A DNA stretch of 64,000 bases from Plazaster borealis (Eukaryota; Echinodermata; Asteroidea; Forcipulatida; Labidiasteridae), in contig CM037471.1 in the NCBI GenBank assembly GCA_021014325.1, forward strand, positions 18,930,818 to 18,994,817, given 5' to 3'. Below, one piece after another: positions 37,001 to 44,157 of this stretch (positions are counted from its first letter, which is position 1; each line of letters begins with the position of its first letter). The notes below the pieces were generated by a model, which saw only the letters and a program-made list of their open reading frames with translations, had not been told where the DNA came from and did not search any database. Made by a program: the position numbers and the translations under genes.

Positions 37001-40000
37001 TTTATCAAAATGGTACATGTACAGTACATGTAGGTACATGTACTGCATTATAGGCCCGGAATTTCATCTCTGAGAGGGCAAGGCCATTTTCATTTCGCTA
37101 AGGGCACTTCCATTCCATGGGAAACTTTTGAAGGGGGCATCAAGGCCATGCCCAGGGGAAACAGAGGCCATCGCCTCCGTGGCCTCTGTGTAATTCCGGG
37201 CTTGCTGCATTGTGTTCTACTGTATTTATGTTAGCCGCATAATTTACAGTGTTACATGGTGTAGGATTTAGCGCAGGGTGTAACATTCAAATCTCATGCA
37301 CTTATTCAATCATTTTGGGGAACCTTTGGTTCCAATGTAATACAAATGGAGGAAACAAAATTGCACACTTTAATGGGCCCAAACATTGGAACATGAGCAA
37401 GACTTGCACATTCTATTTTAAGATCTTGCTGGCTGACTCGAATCATACATTTTCACGAATTCGTGTTTCATTTTTCTTGTACGCTTAATCCACTCTTGTC
37501 AGTCATGTACTACATGTATGAGCACAACAATCTAAGATGTACAGTGCACTACATTGAGTACAATATAATTAATTTGGGGTTGAACAAAGAAACAGTGAGC
37601 GGGATCTGAACCAACGACATCCGGATTAACGTGCCGGCGCTCTACCAACTGAGCTATCAAGCCCTAATGTTGGCGGTCTCCCTATTTTGTCAATATCTTT
37701 GTTCAGGGTGCCAGTCAGAAGCCAAACAATATAATAATACAATACATTACAGTCTACATGTAGAACATTGATTCAAATGTGGAGACCAACAGTTTTCATT
37801 ACGAATCCTAAACAGGAAATTGCTCACTTTTTGTAAGGATAATTTTGACTTACAATAGCTTCAGCTTTACCCTTAAAATTAGTTTGCCCTTCATCAGCTT
37901 TGACACAACAAGCACTTTAACTTAGTTCGAGGTTGATGAATAGTTGTCTGTGCAAAAAGAAAAAAGCCTTCCAGACAAGTAAAGTAAGTCTAGTCACATG
38001 GGAGAGGAACATGTCTAGCCTGGCTTGCTAGTGTTTGCATTGTGCAGACTATTATGTAGTAGGGTCAAGGAGTTCAACTCCTGATTACCTCAGAATGTGC
38101 AGAGATCTGTGCATCCTAATGCTGTGGTATTATATACTGTCATGACTGTGGGCAAGCACATCTACACATGGTGGAATGTGCAATTTTACTGTCAAAGAAA
38201 AGTGCACTACACTAACAGCGTATAACAGCTAGTATACAACAGTGTCCTGTACATGTAAATGTAAAGATCTGAATTTAACAAGTTTGATCAACATGTACCT
38301 GTAACACTAACACCACAGGTATATTTCCCAACAATACATATATGTCAAAGGGGTGGCAGTGGCACACATACACTAAGCCAACAACAAGGAAAACTGGGTT
38401 ATAGGCTATGCACAGAATTGGGCAATACCACACACAAATTTTAAAGGTACGGTCATACTGTAAATGACTGTGGTAATAACCTGAATAAAATGGATCCCAA
38501 AGTCTCCTTGTTGTTAAAATGGTAATGATAAGTGAGCATCCTGTGAAATTATTTCGTCTGAAATCAATAAAAGTATGTCAACACAATTTGAATCTCCAAA
38601 ACTCAAGGTGAGTTTACTTTTGGCGATTCAAATTTTCGTCATGTCACCTCGCTAAGCGTGGATGGATTCGACGTTCTTGATGAATACTAAGCTGTTTTCT
38701 CACACTGTATTCAGCTGGAACTTTCAGAGGTGACTTTTATTGCATCTCTCTTGAAATTTTTTAAAATAAGTCAGCATTACGCTGCGGCTGACAAAAAAAC
38801 ATCTATTCCCTACCTTTATTAAGAACAGAAGATGTTTTATGTTGATGCTTTATTTACAGTATGTATGATCTCCTCATCTACATGCTTTTACATGTAGTAT
38901 TTTCAAACTTAGGTATTCCATTGCATTTTTCATGGCACAAAACAAATGGGAATTTCCCCACCGGACAGTAGTGGTGCCCTTTTAAATCAAAACTTGTTAT
39001 TAAAATATAAGGAGTTCAAGAGGTGCATGCACTTTTGATGTTTACAGACTTGGGAAGGTATACCTTTGGTAAATACTCCAAAAATGTATGATCATAAAAA
39101 TTTAGTTGGTAAGAAGCACTGCACAGCTGCTGATAATGTATAACACTTTGAGAAACGATTCCCTTTTAAGTCTGAATGTGATTTTAGAGAAAGAGATTCA
39201 AAAACATTTCAATCTGAGAAAGGTTTCATGCATGAAACGTTTCTCAGATTGTGTATTTCAATTACGGATTATTCTTCAGCTGCGTGGATACATTGTGTAT
39301 TTTGTAACCGCTCCAGATTTTTGGCAATATCTCAAAAACGCTAGCACCTTTTTTAATGAAATTTTCACAGGTTAGTTTTATTGTATCTACATTTACATAG
39401 GATTAAAACAATCAAACCGTTCCAAAAACCTTAAAGGTATACTTAAGATTACCAACTACAAAGCAGCGATAACAGATAATGTATACTAATTTGGTTTCCA
39501 ACAAGATAATAATAGAGATAATGTAGTCACTTATTTACTTTATGGATGATGTAACACTACATGTATTACAAACAGGTTGACTTTGTACTGTGTAAAATAC
39601 ACACAAAAAGCTTCTAGCTGTAGTGTTTGTCTGAACATAAAGTTGTCCTGTTGGCTCCAAAACAAATTGTAATGTTTAAAAAACTTCATCTTAGAAAATT
39701 AAATTCCAGCATTGAGATAACTGCAAGACAAAGCGCCCTTAGCAAATTTCAAGGAGCTTTATAGACACATGTTAAAATCACTTAAAGGGATGATCTTAGT
39801 GTAGATTGTCTTTTGCCAACATACATGTAATGCTGATTTACAAGTAAAATTATTAAGAAAGCTACAATCAAAGTCACAAGTAAAAGTTTCAGCTGAATAG
39901 TGTGTACCTGCTGAGGAAACAGAAAAAACTGTCACTGTATTTTTATAATAACGTCAAATCCCGCCCGTTTTGTGAATTTAAGTTCTTGTTGTCTCTTCCT

Positions 40001-43000
40001 TTGTTATGCCTTTACTTGTTACTCTCCGTAGCATATACACAGGGAAGACAAATTTCATGCTTTTTATCGTGACAATAAATATTTTGAATCTTGAATCTTA
40101 GTGCGGGTACCAATCGCAACCTTGGCCGCAGTCTTCGTGAATGGACACCAACCCCCAGAAATCATGCATCGCAAATAGACACCAACCCCCAGAAATCATG
40201 CATGAATCATTTCTCAAATTCAAATGTTTTGGGGTAAAAAGTTATCCAAAACATATTACTCCAAAAGGAATCCTAGTTTATACTACATATTAACAGCCTG
40301 CAGTACTTTTCACCAAATAAGTTTTATGGTCATTAATTTTGGGAGTACTTGCCAATCTATGACCCTACCTTTAAACTAGTTAAGAAAGCAAAGAAAAAAA
40401 CGGGTCACCAGTCAAAACAATGCCTTTTGCATTTGGCTGGTCCCACATTGATTTTAGCTCAGCAAATGAATTCATTAACCCTAACAGACTAGGCTCTTGG
40501 GTAGACATACTGCCCAAATCCTTCAATATCCTTCAACTTATTGTTAGCCCAAATCCTTCAAAAATCCTTTTGAGACATAAGTTAGGGAGTCAACTTTGTG
40601 ATTTACTTTAGGTGCTCGGCTTTATTACAATCCCCACCCCTAAAAGCCCAAAACCTTCAGAATCATATTTTGGCTAAGCTGCATAATACCTAAAACCTTC
40701 AAAATCCTCCTATGTAAAAACAGCCCGATAGCCCAAGTCCTGCAAAATCCTACCCTAACAAAAACTCATTTTAGCCCAAACCCTTCGAAATCCTCCTGTG
40801 TTGCAGATCCCTAATAGCCCAAATCCTTCAAAATCCTGCACTTTGGCAATGAGGATATTGTAGGACTTGGGTTCTTTAGGGTTAAGCAAAATCCATTAAA
40901 TCATCATGGTGAAATTGTGTGTCTGTACCTCGTCATGTTGACACCTCTGAGTGCATTGCTGTGTCAAAGGTGCACATAACCTTATAACGTCACCCTAGAA
41001 AGTGAAATGGGATGCTACCGATTACATGTACTGTATAATTCTGTATCAAGTGTTTAATTACCATGTACCAGGGCTTGAATTTTGGGGAAAAATCCACAAG
41101 AGTGGACCCTAGGACTTGCAGATCAAATTAATATCTTAATACACTAGGCAAGACATGACAAATCTAATAAAAATGGTCTTTTAATAGTTTAACATGTTGT
41201 ATTTTACATGGAAAAAAAATTGAACACCAGCACCAAAAAAGGATGACCCTCCGGTGAAATAACTAGGGATTTGAGGGAAATGTTTGAACAGGAAAGATAC
41301 GCCTTCAGGTACAATGTAAGTCCAAGATCAAAGAAGAATACAAATTTGTAAAAATCATGACCACAATTATTTTCATATGAGTAATCCTACACTCAAACAG
41401 TCTTTTGTCTTGATCTGCGCCTAGTTCTGAATAGCTGCAAAATCAAAATACTTGTCCGTTTCATCCATATTACTCTAGATTAATACATGACACTTTACTC
41501 ATTCACTGGCAAGCCTGGAATTTCATCTTTTGAGAGGGCAAGGCCATTTTCATTTAGCAAAGGGCACTTCCATTGGAGAAATTTTAGGCCTGTTTCTGAA
41601 TTGGTGGCTACGGCTACGGCTGGATCGCCGCGTCAGTCATCATGCAGTAGATGTTCTTAGCATTAGTCGTAGCCTAAGCTAAATCCGCCAATTCGGATAC
41701 ATACAGCCTTTTACATTTTCGCGAAGCCTTAAATTTGTCTGTGGACATTGACGGACCATGATGCACATTTACTGGAGTTTTTGACGGACCAAAGCTGATT
41801 TTGACGCACCCCCCAGTCAATAATTTTTTAACCATGACGCACTATTCCCGAGGGTCATGTAGTCTGCTTGCAATTGACTGAATGATTGAATGGTTCAGTC
41901 CATTTAGCTGGAAAAGCATATGACAGCGAGGTCTACCGCATTTTTCCAAACTGAGACTGTGTACAGAGCGTTCTTGAAGTTCTAGAGCCTATTGTTTGTA
42001 AAGTATAATCACATACTTTACTGTCAAGCTTAACTTTATTTGAGTGAATGTTGCATGAGTTGTCGGCAGTCCGTCTTTGTCCTCGGTAAGCGGGCAAGGT
42101 GTCAGCAACTAGTTAAGTTAGTAGTTACATGAGTGGGACTGCAAAATCTATCTTATTTCTAGCCCCATATACCAGCGCTCTCTTGGTTGGCTCTCACTTT
42201 TAGTTATACACCCAACAACTCTGATTGCGTTGTAAACCCAGTAACTGGGCCGCTGTACTCCTTTATAATAAATTTTGACTTCTTCGGTCGACAACCGAAG
42301 ATGTCAAAATAATTTTTAAAGGAGTATCCTCCCGTACCCCAATTTCGCGCATCACAAATATTCGCGCAGGTACCTTTCCGACGCATATTATTTTGTTTAC
42401 AATACGCAGTGACTCAATTTTTTTTTATTTCATGAAAGTATAAAGCCTGATAAACAGTTTCCTGTGAAGATGTGGAAAATCAAAGCCTTTCCGGTAAGAT
42501 TTTAGATAAACTACAAATGTAGTATACAATCTTACCTTTTTAGACTAAATACAAAACATAGCTAGATAAGATGGTCGATTAAAAAAAACAAAAAAAACAC
42601 TGAAAGTTCCGTGCGTATCGTCTGCCATACTTCAATACTTAAATTACAAGACCACGTGATTTTCATTTAACAACAGAGGGCGTACAAAATACTATGGAAG
42701 GTTGAAGTGGACGTGCGCCCTATAATCCTTTTTTCAGAAATTACCAATTGTTTGCATTTAACTGGACGCGGGGCTTACCAACTTTGTGATAACAGCGCAG
42801 AGTCCATTTCCCACCTCGCCAACCCCACCGCCCCTTCCCGTAAATAATTATCACTGCCGATTTCAACCGGCAGCTTCCTTCCCTGCCGCATAAGCATTTA
42901 GAAGAAAGGCGGGACAATAGGGACTCCGTAGTGGCGTTCCAGCCCAAGTGCGCGAATTCATGTGACGGAAAACGAAACTTGACAAATCGGGGTAGATTGC

Positions 43001-44157
43001 AGACGACGAGTTTCGTTGTGCTTGACGATGTTCTGCGGACTTCAAATTCTCCTCTCAGGTGGGCTTTGACATCAGACAACTAAAATTAAAGCTAAAAGTT
43101 GTTCTTGATTCTGTTAATCAAGTCAAAATTCAATTTCAATTCTTACGTGCGCGAATAATGGGGATACGAGGATACAGCGCCCCAGTGGGTCTACATGGTC
43201 TAGCTAGCCGCATTGTCATGATTATTGTATGTAATGGAGGAGTCTAACTTAGACAAGACTTTGACCATGCTTTGACTGCAGTGTTATTAATTAAAAATAA
43301 CACTGCAGTCACTCTGCACTGCATGCAGTCAAAAATAATAATTAAATAAGGGAATAAAAGAGTGGCGACGAGTTCTTAAACGGCCGTTTAAAACCGGCAG
43401 GGTCGTGGCCGTGCGATAAAGGCCCGAGCCGAAGGCCACAACCCTGCAAGGTTTTAAACGGCCGTTTAAGAACGAGTCACTACTCATTTATTCCCATTCA
43501 TAAATGCCTTTTTGTTAAAAAGTGAAAGAATAAGGAAAATCGGTGGGTTGTGTGTACGCGCGTGTACAAAAAGATTAGGCTACGCGCGGGAACTATAGCC
43601 ATGTATATTGTATTGCGTTCCGCGTAAGTAAATTGGCGGAGCTTGCGCGTCCAATACGCGAAGCCCAGCCGGTTATAAACACTCTTGGCCGTGCATTATC
43701 ATCCGTTTAAACACCCCCACGTGACGTGCTCTCCACCAATAGGAATAGCGAAACTGTCTGAGGTATTTATGAATGTTTATTTAATAGCATTTGCTCTGAC
43801 TGAGCATGGGAGCTGAGCACATTCACATGCATTGAACACACAAATAACAGTTTAGAAAGGAAATCATTCATTTTGTACTATAATTTACAACAGTCATATT
43901 AAAATTATGATCCATGTAGATTTCGTACAAAACATGTTTTCTAGAGTTCAACTCCCCTGACTTTATTTTTATGCAAGCTAACTCGGTGATGGGGGTGTTT
44001 AAATGCAGTTTCAATTTGTTTTTACAAATGTTTGGGTCATTTTCGCCCATCTACCTATTGCTCTTAGTTTGGCAATTTGCATCAAAATCTTACCTAGAAC
44101 AAGGCACGGGAAAACCAGCAAAACAGCACACTGTCTGAACACGCAAACCCACGACAT
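12928..44157 (-). CDS. TGFBR1: TGF-beta superfamily type I receptor (ALK4/5/7 class) with an extracellular Kunitz domain
   Basis: Ten exons, all with GT-AG introns and matching phases, join into 573 codons. Order: signal peptide (1-21), cysteine-rich ectodomain with CCSDKDYCN (about 22-123), Kunitz domain (126-176), transmembrane helix (about 191-213), GS box and LPLL (254-266), Ser/Thr kinase (about 278-560). Kinase motifs seen: [12 protein letters not shown] (Lys302), HRDLK (Asp403), DLG (Asp421) and a C-terminal [11 protein letters not shown]. Type I receptors sit in the plasma membrane, are phosphorylated on the GS box by type II receptors and phosphorylate R-Smads. The text around the L45 loop (IAADNKD) points to the Smad2/3-activating ALK4/5/7 branch. 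Odd points are the Kunitz exon, eight rather than ten ectodomain cysteines, and PPE in place of APE. The symbol marks the family; orthology to one of ALK4, 5 or 7 is not resolved. Its promoter faces the ASB8-like gene. Confidence 0.93.
14118..14190 (-). mobile_element. LINE-like 3' tail
   Basis: Read on the minus strand it is TTGTAGCGCCATGAGCGCC, an ATAAGTATTC block and then (ATT)n. A similar tail is at 21158-21230, with GCCTTATAAAGCAC and CAAAGGTGCTCAAGGCACTG. The layout is that of 5'-truncated L2/CR1-type elements, by inference. Confidence 0.5.
14695..15047 (+). repeat. Repeat D (GACTGGCCAGCAGGACC family)
   Basis: It contains AGTGACTGGCCAGCAGGACC, GGATGCTTCTCAACACTGAA and TTTTAACTGGCATTTGGCC. 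The same three blocks recur at 34052-34365 in this orientation and at 33420-33527 and 35668-35892 in the reverse orientation. No coding capacity is seen. Confidence 0.7.
15334..16170 (+). repeat. GC-rich diverged relative of repeat A
   Basis: It opens GGCCTCAAAATTCACGGCGG, rich in GGCCGTGGCC-like blocks, and closes with repeated GGCCTTGGTGCCC blocks and GGCCAAAGCGGCCAAAACGG. The GC- and CpG-rich core (15334-15790) stands out inside an AT-rich intron. The overlapping ORFs on both strands have no recognisable domain and I do not call them genes. Confidence 0.5.
17086..17534 (+). mobile_element. TTAA-type repeat C, copy 1
   Basis: It runs from AAAGGTACAGTCATAG to TATGGCCCTACTTTTAA. The interior has CAACGTAATGCTGATTTACA, AAGTTTCAGCTGAATACAGT and TCATTTCTCAGATTCAAATG. 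The last block recurs in at least six other copies here (20127-20554, 29562-29922, 30551-30890, 39055-39435, 39784-40375, 52437-52893). Ends of the form TTAAAGG...CCTTTAA suggest a non-autonomous TTAA-targeting transposon (Kolobok or piggyBac type; inferred). Confidence 0.7.
18059..18189 (-). CDS. TGFBR1: Receptor exon 9: kinase subdomain
   Basis: The acceptor CTGCAG at 18190 and donor GAG|GTATGC bound 131 nt encoding [20 protein letters not shown] then [19 protein letters not shown]. It matches the vertebrate LPYYDLVPSDPS and RPNIPNRW block. It leaves in phase 0, the phase I recall for vertebrate TGFBR1 at this point. Confidence 0.95.
18260..18830 (+). mobile_element. Possible Penelope-type remnant with hammerhead-like motifs
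   Basis: At 18305-18335 CTGACGA, a perfect 6-bp hairpin (GGACAG/CTGTCC) and GAAAC follow each other. In the other reading, 18298-18387 is open as [20 protein letters not shown] and ends TAA. At 18744-18769 a second CTGATGA...GAAA pair lies between inverted blocks (CACTTAGAGACGAACTAATT and AAGTTAGTCTTTAAGTG), preceded by ATAGCCGTGTTAGTCTG. Hammerhead ribozymes are known in Penelope-like elements. The assignment here is inference and both cores look degenerate. Confidence 0.4.
19198..19479 (-). CDS. TGFBR1: Receptor exon 8: catalytic and activation segments
   Basis: The acceptor TTAATCAG and donor GGAG|GTATGG bound 282 nt with phase 1 at both sides. It encodes [19 protein letters not shown], the metal-binding [23 protein letters not shown], then [11 protein letters not shown] and [19 protein letters not shown]. 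All catalytic residues are present. The usual APE triplet at the end of the activation segment reads PPE (Pro450). Confidence 0.96.
19902..20069 (-). CDS. TGFBR1: Receptor exon 7: L45-loop and hinge region of the kinase
   Basis: The acceptor GTTTACAG and donor GCAAG|GTTTGT bound 168 nt, phase 1-1. It encodes [40 protein letters not shown] and [15 protein letters not shown]. With exon 6 the L45 region reads ADNKDSGMVTQ, of ALK4/5/7 type but with Met-Val where the vertebrate class has Thr-Trp. Confidence 0.95.
20070..22425 (-). other. Receptor intron 6
   Basis: No coding exon. Contents are a TTAA-type repeat C (20127-20554), a LINE-like 3' tail (21158-21230), poly-G near 20751 and a three-copy 102-bp tandem repeat (22001-22285) that ends about 140 bp from exon 6. 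The ORFs over the tandem repeat are repeat artefacts. Confidence 0.7.
22001..22285. repeat. 102-bp tandem repeat, about three copies
   Basis: AAGAAATT recurs at 22001, 22103 and 22205, each followed by CAAATTGTTGGGAAA, an AAGTGTGTTTTTGGTTTCTG block and a GAGAGTGGTG block. Copies differ by point changes. The period of 102 is divisible by three, which keeps an ORF open across it without meaning. Confidence 0.9.
22426..22656 (-). CDS. TGFBR1: Receptor exon 6: GS-box end and kinase N-lobe
   Basis: The acceptor TTTCCAG and donor CAAAG|GTAGGC bound 231 nt, phase 1-1. It encodes [38 protein letters not shown] and [20 protein letters not shown]. This is nearly identical to vertebrate TGFBR1 across the FKBP12-binding LPLL, the glycine loop and the catalytic Lys. 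Confidence 0.97.
22740..23228 (+). mobile_element. Repeat A split by a nested TTAA-type repeat B
   Basis: Repeat A starts at 22740 (AGGCCTGGAATTACATGGAG) and resumes at 23147 (GATTTCACGATAGAAGTGCC), ending AATTCCAGGCCTG. Between them, 22770-23146 is repeat B (AGGCACTGAACACGTTTGG ... CGTGTACGATACCT) flanked on both sides by TTAA. The undisturbed copy at 518-675 has a single TTTAA at the matching point, so TTAA is a target-site duplication. Other B copies are at 47505-47880 and 33066-33420. Confidence 0.85.
23962..24212. mobile_element. Palindromic GGGCCCAATTTCATGGCTC element
   Basis: Perfect outer inverted repeats GGGCCCAATTTCATGGCTCT and AGAGCCATGAAATTGGGCCC enclose GCTTAC/GTAAGC blocks and a GCGCATGCG centre. 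It is the best preserved member of the family seen at 3127, 3916 and 56752. It lies in receptor intron 5. Confidence 0.85.
24770..25021 (-). CDS. TGFBR1: Receptor exon 5: transmembrane helix and GS box
   Basis: The acceptor CTGCTTAG and donor TTCAG|GTAGCA bound 252 nt, phase 1-1. It encodes a short stalk ([10 protein letters not shown]), a hydrophobic helix ([20 protein letters not shown]), basic residues, a juxtamembrane segment and the GS box TATSSSGSG completed by exon 6. The entry phase allows joining either to the Kunitz exon or directly to exon 3. Confidence 0.95.
25022..26078 (-). other. Receptor intron 4
   Basis: About 1.06 kb, no exon seen. It holds a copy of repeat A (25094-25243) and a TTGACCCCTTGC MITE (25744-25890). 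Confidence 0.7.
25744..25890. mobile_element. TTGACCCCTTGC MITE
   Basis: ATTGACCCCTTGCAAAC at the left is inverted as CGAACAAGGGGTCAAT at the right. The interior has ACCATTTTGGGAGTCAA paired with TTTTGACTCAAAATGG. Further copies are at 36826-36980 and 46465-46619, with a partial one at about 27026-27117. Confidence 0.8.
26079..26240 (-). CDS. TGFBR1: Receptor exon 4: Kunitz/BPTI domain cassette
   Basis: Acceptor CGTTTCAG and donor AAGG|GTAGGT bound 162 nt, phase 1 at both ends. The six cysteines (126, 135, 151, 159, 172, 176) have spacing 8-15-7-12-3, exactly that of Kunitz domains. Other hallmarks are FYN before the third cysteine, VYSGC at the fourth and NKF after it. The P1-equivalent residue after the second cysteine is Asn136 rather than Lys or Arg, and the GGC motif reads SGC, so classical trypsin inhibition is unlikely. 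Asn145-Met-Thr is a glycosylation site. Exons 3 and 5 lie on the same strand either side with fitting phases, so it belongs to the receptor unless it is a nested gene, for which there is no sign. Confidence 0.92.
26241..27138 (-). other. Receptor intron 3
   Basis: About 0.9 kb, no exon. It includes a segment with GCCGGCCGGTCGATTCAACC (around 26780), poly-A runs near 26870 and a partial TTGACCCC-type MITE at about 27026-27117. Confidence 0.65.
27139..27325 (-). CDS. TGFBR1: Receptor exon 3: second half of the ligand-binding ectodomain
   Basis: The acceptor CCAAACAG and donor GATCG|GTAAGC bound 187 nt, entering in phase 0 and leaving in phase 1. It encodes [40 protein letters not shown] and YCNRELIKN. 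The CC-x4-CN box is the signature of TGF-beta receptor ectodomains. PPERRFGC aligns with the PRDRPFVC stretch of vertebrate TGFBR1. Confidence 0.94.
29562..29922. mobile_element. TTAA-type repeat C relative
   Basis: Bounded by TTTAAAGGGATAGTATACA and GTATACAGACCCTTTAA, which are inverted ends on a TTAA. The interior carries CTTCTCAGATTCAAATTTTG and GCTGTACTTTTCACCAAGTA as in other members. Confidence 0.75.
32106..32292. mobile_element. Palindromic AAGCC(C/T)GGTTCATAC MITE
   Basis: AAGCCTGGTTCATACTTCCT with GCGAATGCGAAGCGAAT at the left pairs with ATTCGCATTCGC and AGGAAGTATGAACCGGGCTT at the right. A diverged copy follows the ASB8-like stop codon at 51231-51341. Confidence 0.85.
32708..32826 (-). 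CDS. TGFBR1: Receptor exon 2: first half of the ligand-binding ectodomain
   Basis: The acceptor TCTTTTCAG and donor AACGAG|GTAAAA bound 119 nt, entering in phase 1 and leaving in phase 0. It encodes [20 protein letters not shown] and [19 protein letters not shown], with three cysteines and a glycosylation site at Asn39. Vertebrate TGFBR1 carries one more pair of cysteines near this end. Confidence 0.88.
36826..36980. mobile_element. TTGACCCCTTGC MITE, second copy
   Basis: ATTGATCCCCTTGCACAACG at the left and CGTGTTGTGCAAGGAGTCAAT at the right form inverted ends. The interior has CTGTCCGCCATTTTGGAAGT. The same layout is seen at 46465-46619. Confidence 0.8.
37050..37207 (-). repeat. Repeat A, reverse orientation
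   Basis: It starts GGCCCGGAATTTCATCTCTG and ends GTGTAATTCCGGGCTTG. The interior GAGGGCAAGGCCATTTTCAT is the reverse complement of the block at about 640-660. Confidence 0.75.
37571..37690 (-). mobile_element. tRNA-derived SINE, Asn-like head
   Basis: On the minus strand 37664-37595 reads as a tRNA-like fold: A box TAGCTCAGTTGG, an anticodon arm with GTT in the loop, and B box GGTTCAGATCC. It then runs into a non-tRNA tail TTTCTTTGTTCAACCCC. The B box has one change from consensus and the acceptor arm is poor, so I read it as a SINE rather than a working tRNA. A tail relative is at about 17740-17765. Confidence 0.65.
39784..40375 (+). mobile_element. TTAA-type repeat C carrying a LINE-tail insertion
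   Basis: TTAAAGGGATGATCTTAGTG to ACCCTACCTTTAAAC is a repeat C copy. It is interrupted at about 39975-40100 by a segment ending GACAATAAATATTTTGAATC followed by a TTGAATC repeat. That is the form of a truncated LINE 3' end with a short tandem tail. After it the repeat C text resumes at GTGCGGGTACCAATCGC. Confidence 0.65.
40490..40870. repeat. Degenerate array of CCCAAATCCTTCAAAATCCT units
   Basis: At least seven imperfect copies of a roughly 20-bp core (CCCAAATCCTTCAAAATCC and variants) occur at spacings of about 50-65 bp. Spacers are partly shared (TTAGCC before the core). No coding frame survives across it. Confidence 0.7.
42255..42330. repeat. Short perfect-arm hairpin
   Basis: TACTCCTTTA..AATTTTGAC.TCTTCGGT and its complement ACCGAAGA.GTCAAAAT..TTTAAAGGAGTA surround CGACA. 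It is a 75-bp stand-alone stem-loop of the size of the smallest MITEs. Confidence 0.75.
43275..43315. repeat. Short palindrome GACTGCAGTGTTATT
   Basis: TGACTGCAGTGTTATT and AATAACACTGCAGTCA are exact inverted arms around an AT-rich loop. It lies next to the inverted-pair element. Confidence 0.75.
43340..43790 (-). mobile_element. Inverted-pair element, copy 2, with a long hairpin
   Basis: It is the reverse-orientation partner of 8145-8640. Its outer part (43361-43480) folds on itself: GTTCTTAAACGGCCGTTTAA and AACCGGCAGGGTCGTGGCC pair with GGCCACAACCCTGC and AAACGGCCGTTTAAGAAC. Each arm also carries the 16-bp palindrome TTAAACGGCCGTTTAA. The element ends about 300 bp from receptor exon 1. Confidence 0.8.
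44094..44157 (-). CDS. TGFBR1: Receptor exon 1: start codon and signal peptide
   Basis: ATG at 44157 (A at -3) opens [21 protein letters not shown], a typical secretory leader. It ends CTAG|GTAAGA in phase 1, which fits exon 2 and gives Gly at the junction. An in-frame TAA lies 36 bases upstream, which supports this start. No other candidate leader with the right phase was seen on this strand between 32.9 and 46 kb. The 11-kb intron makes the join a prediction. Confidence 0.8.

Larger units (their letters stand above)
32827..44093 (-). other. Receptor intron 1
   Basis: About 11.3 kb. No exon was needed or found between exons 1 and 2. It is dense in repeats: B (33066-33420), D (33420-33527, 34052-34365, 35668-35892), TTGACCCC MITE (36826-36980), A (37050-37207, 41511-41588), a tRNA-like SINE (37571-37690), three C copies (38445-38815, 39055-39435, 39784-40375), a degenerate tandem array (40490-40870), hairpins (42255-42330, 43275-43315) and the inverted-pair element (43340-43790). 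ORFs at 42741-43079 on the minus strand have no recognisable domain. Confidence 0.7.

Noticed and set aside
37595..37664. Functional tRNA-Asn gene
   Set aside because: A and B boxes are present but the B box is altered, the acceptor arm does not close and a SINE-like tail follows.
42741..43079. 112-residue minus-strand ORF upstream of receptor exon 2
   Set aside because: No signal peptide or domain, composition unlike neighbours' coding exons, and a better exon 1 with matching phase exists at 44157.
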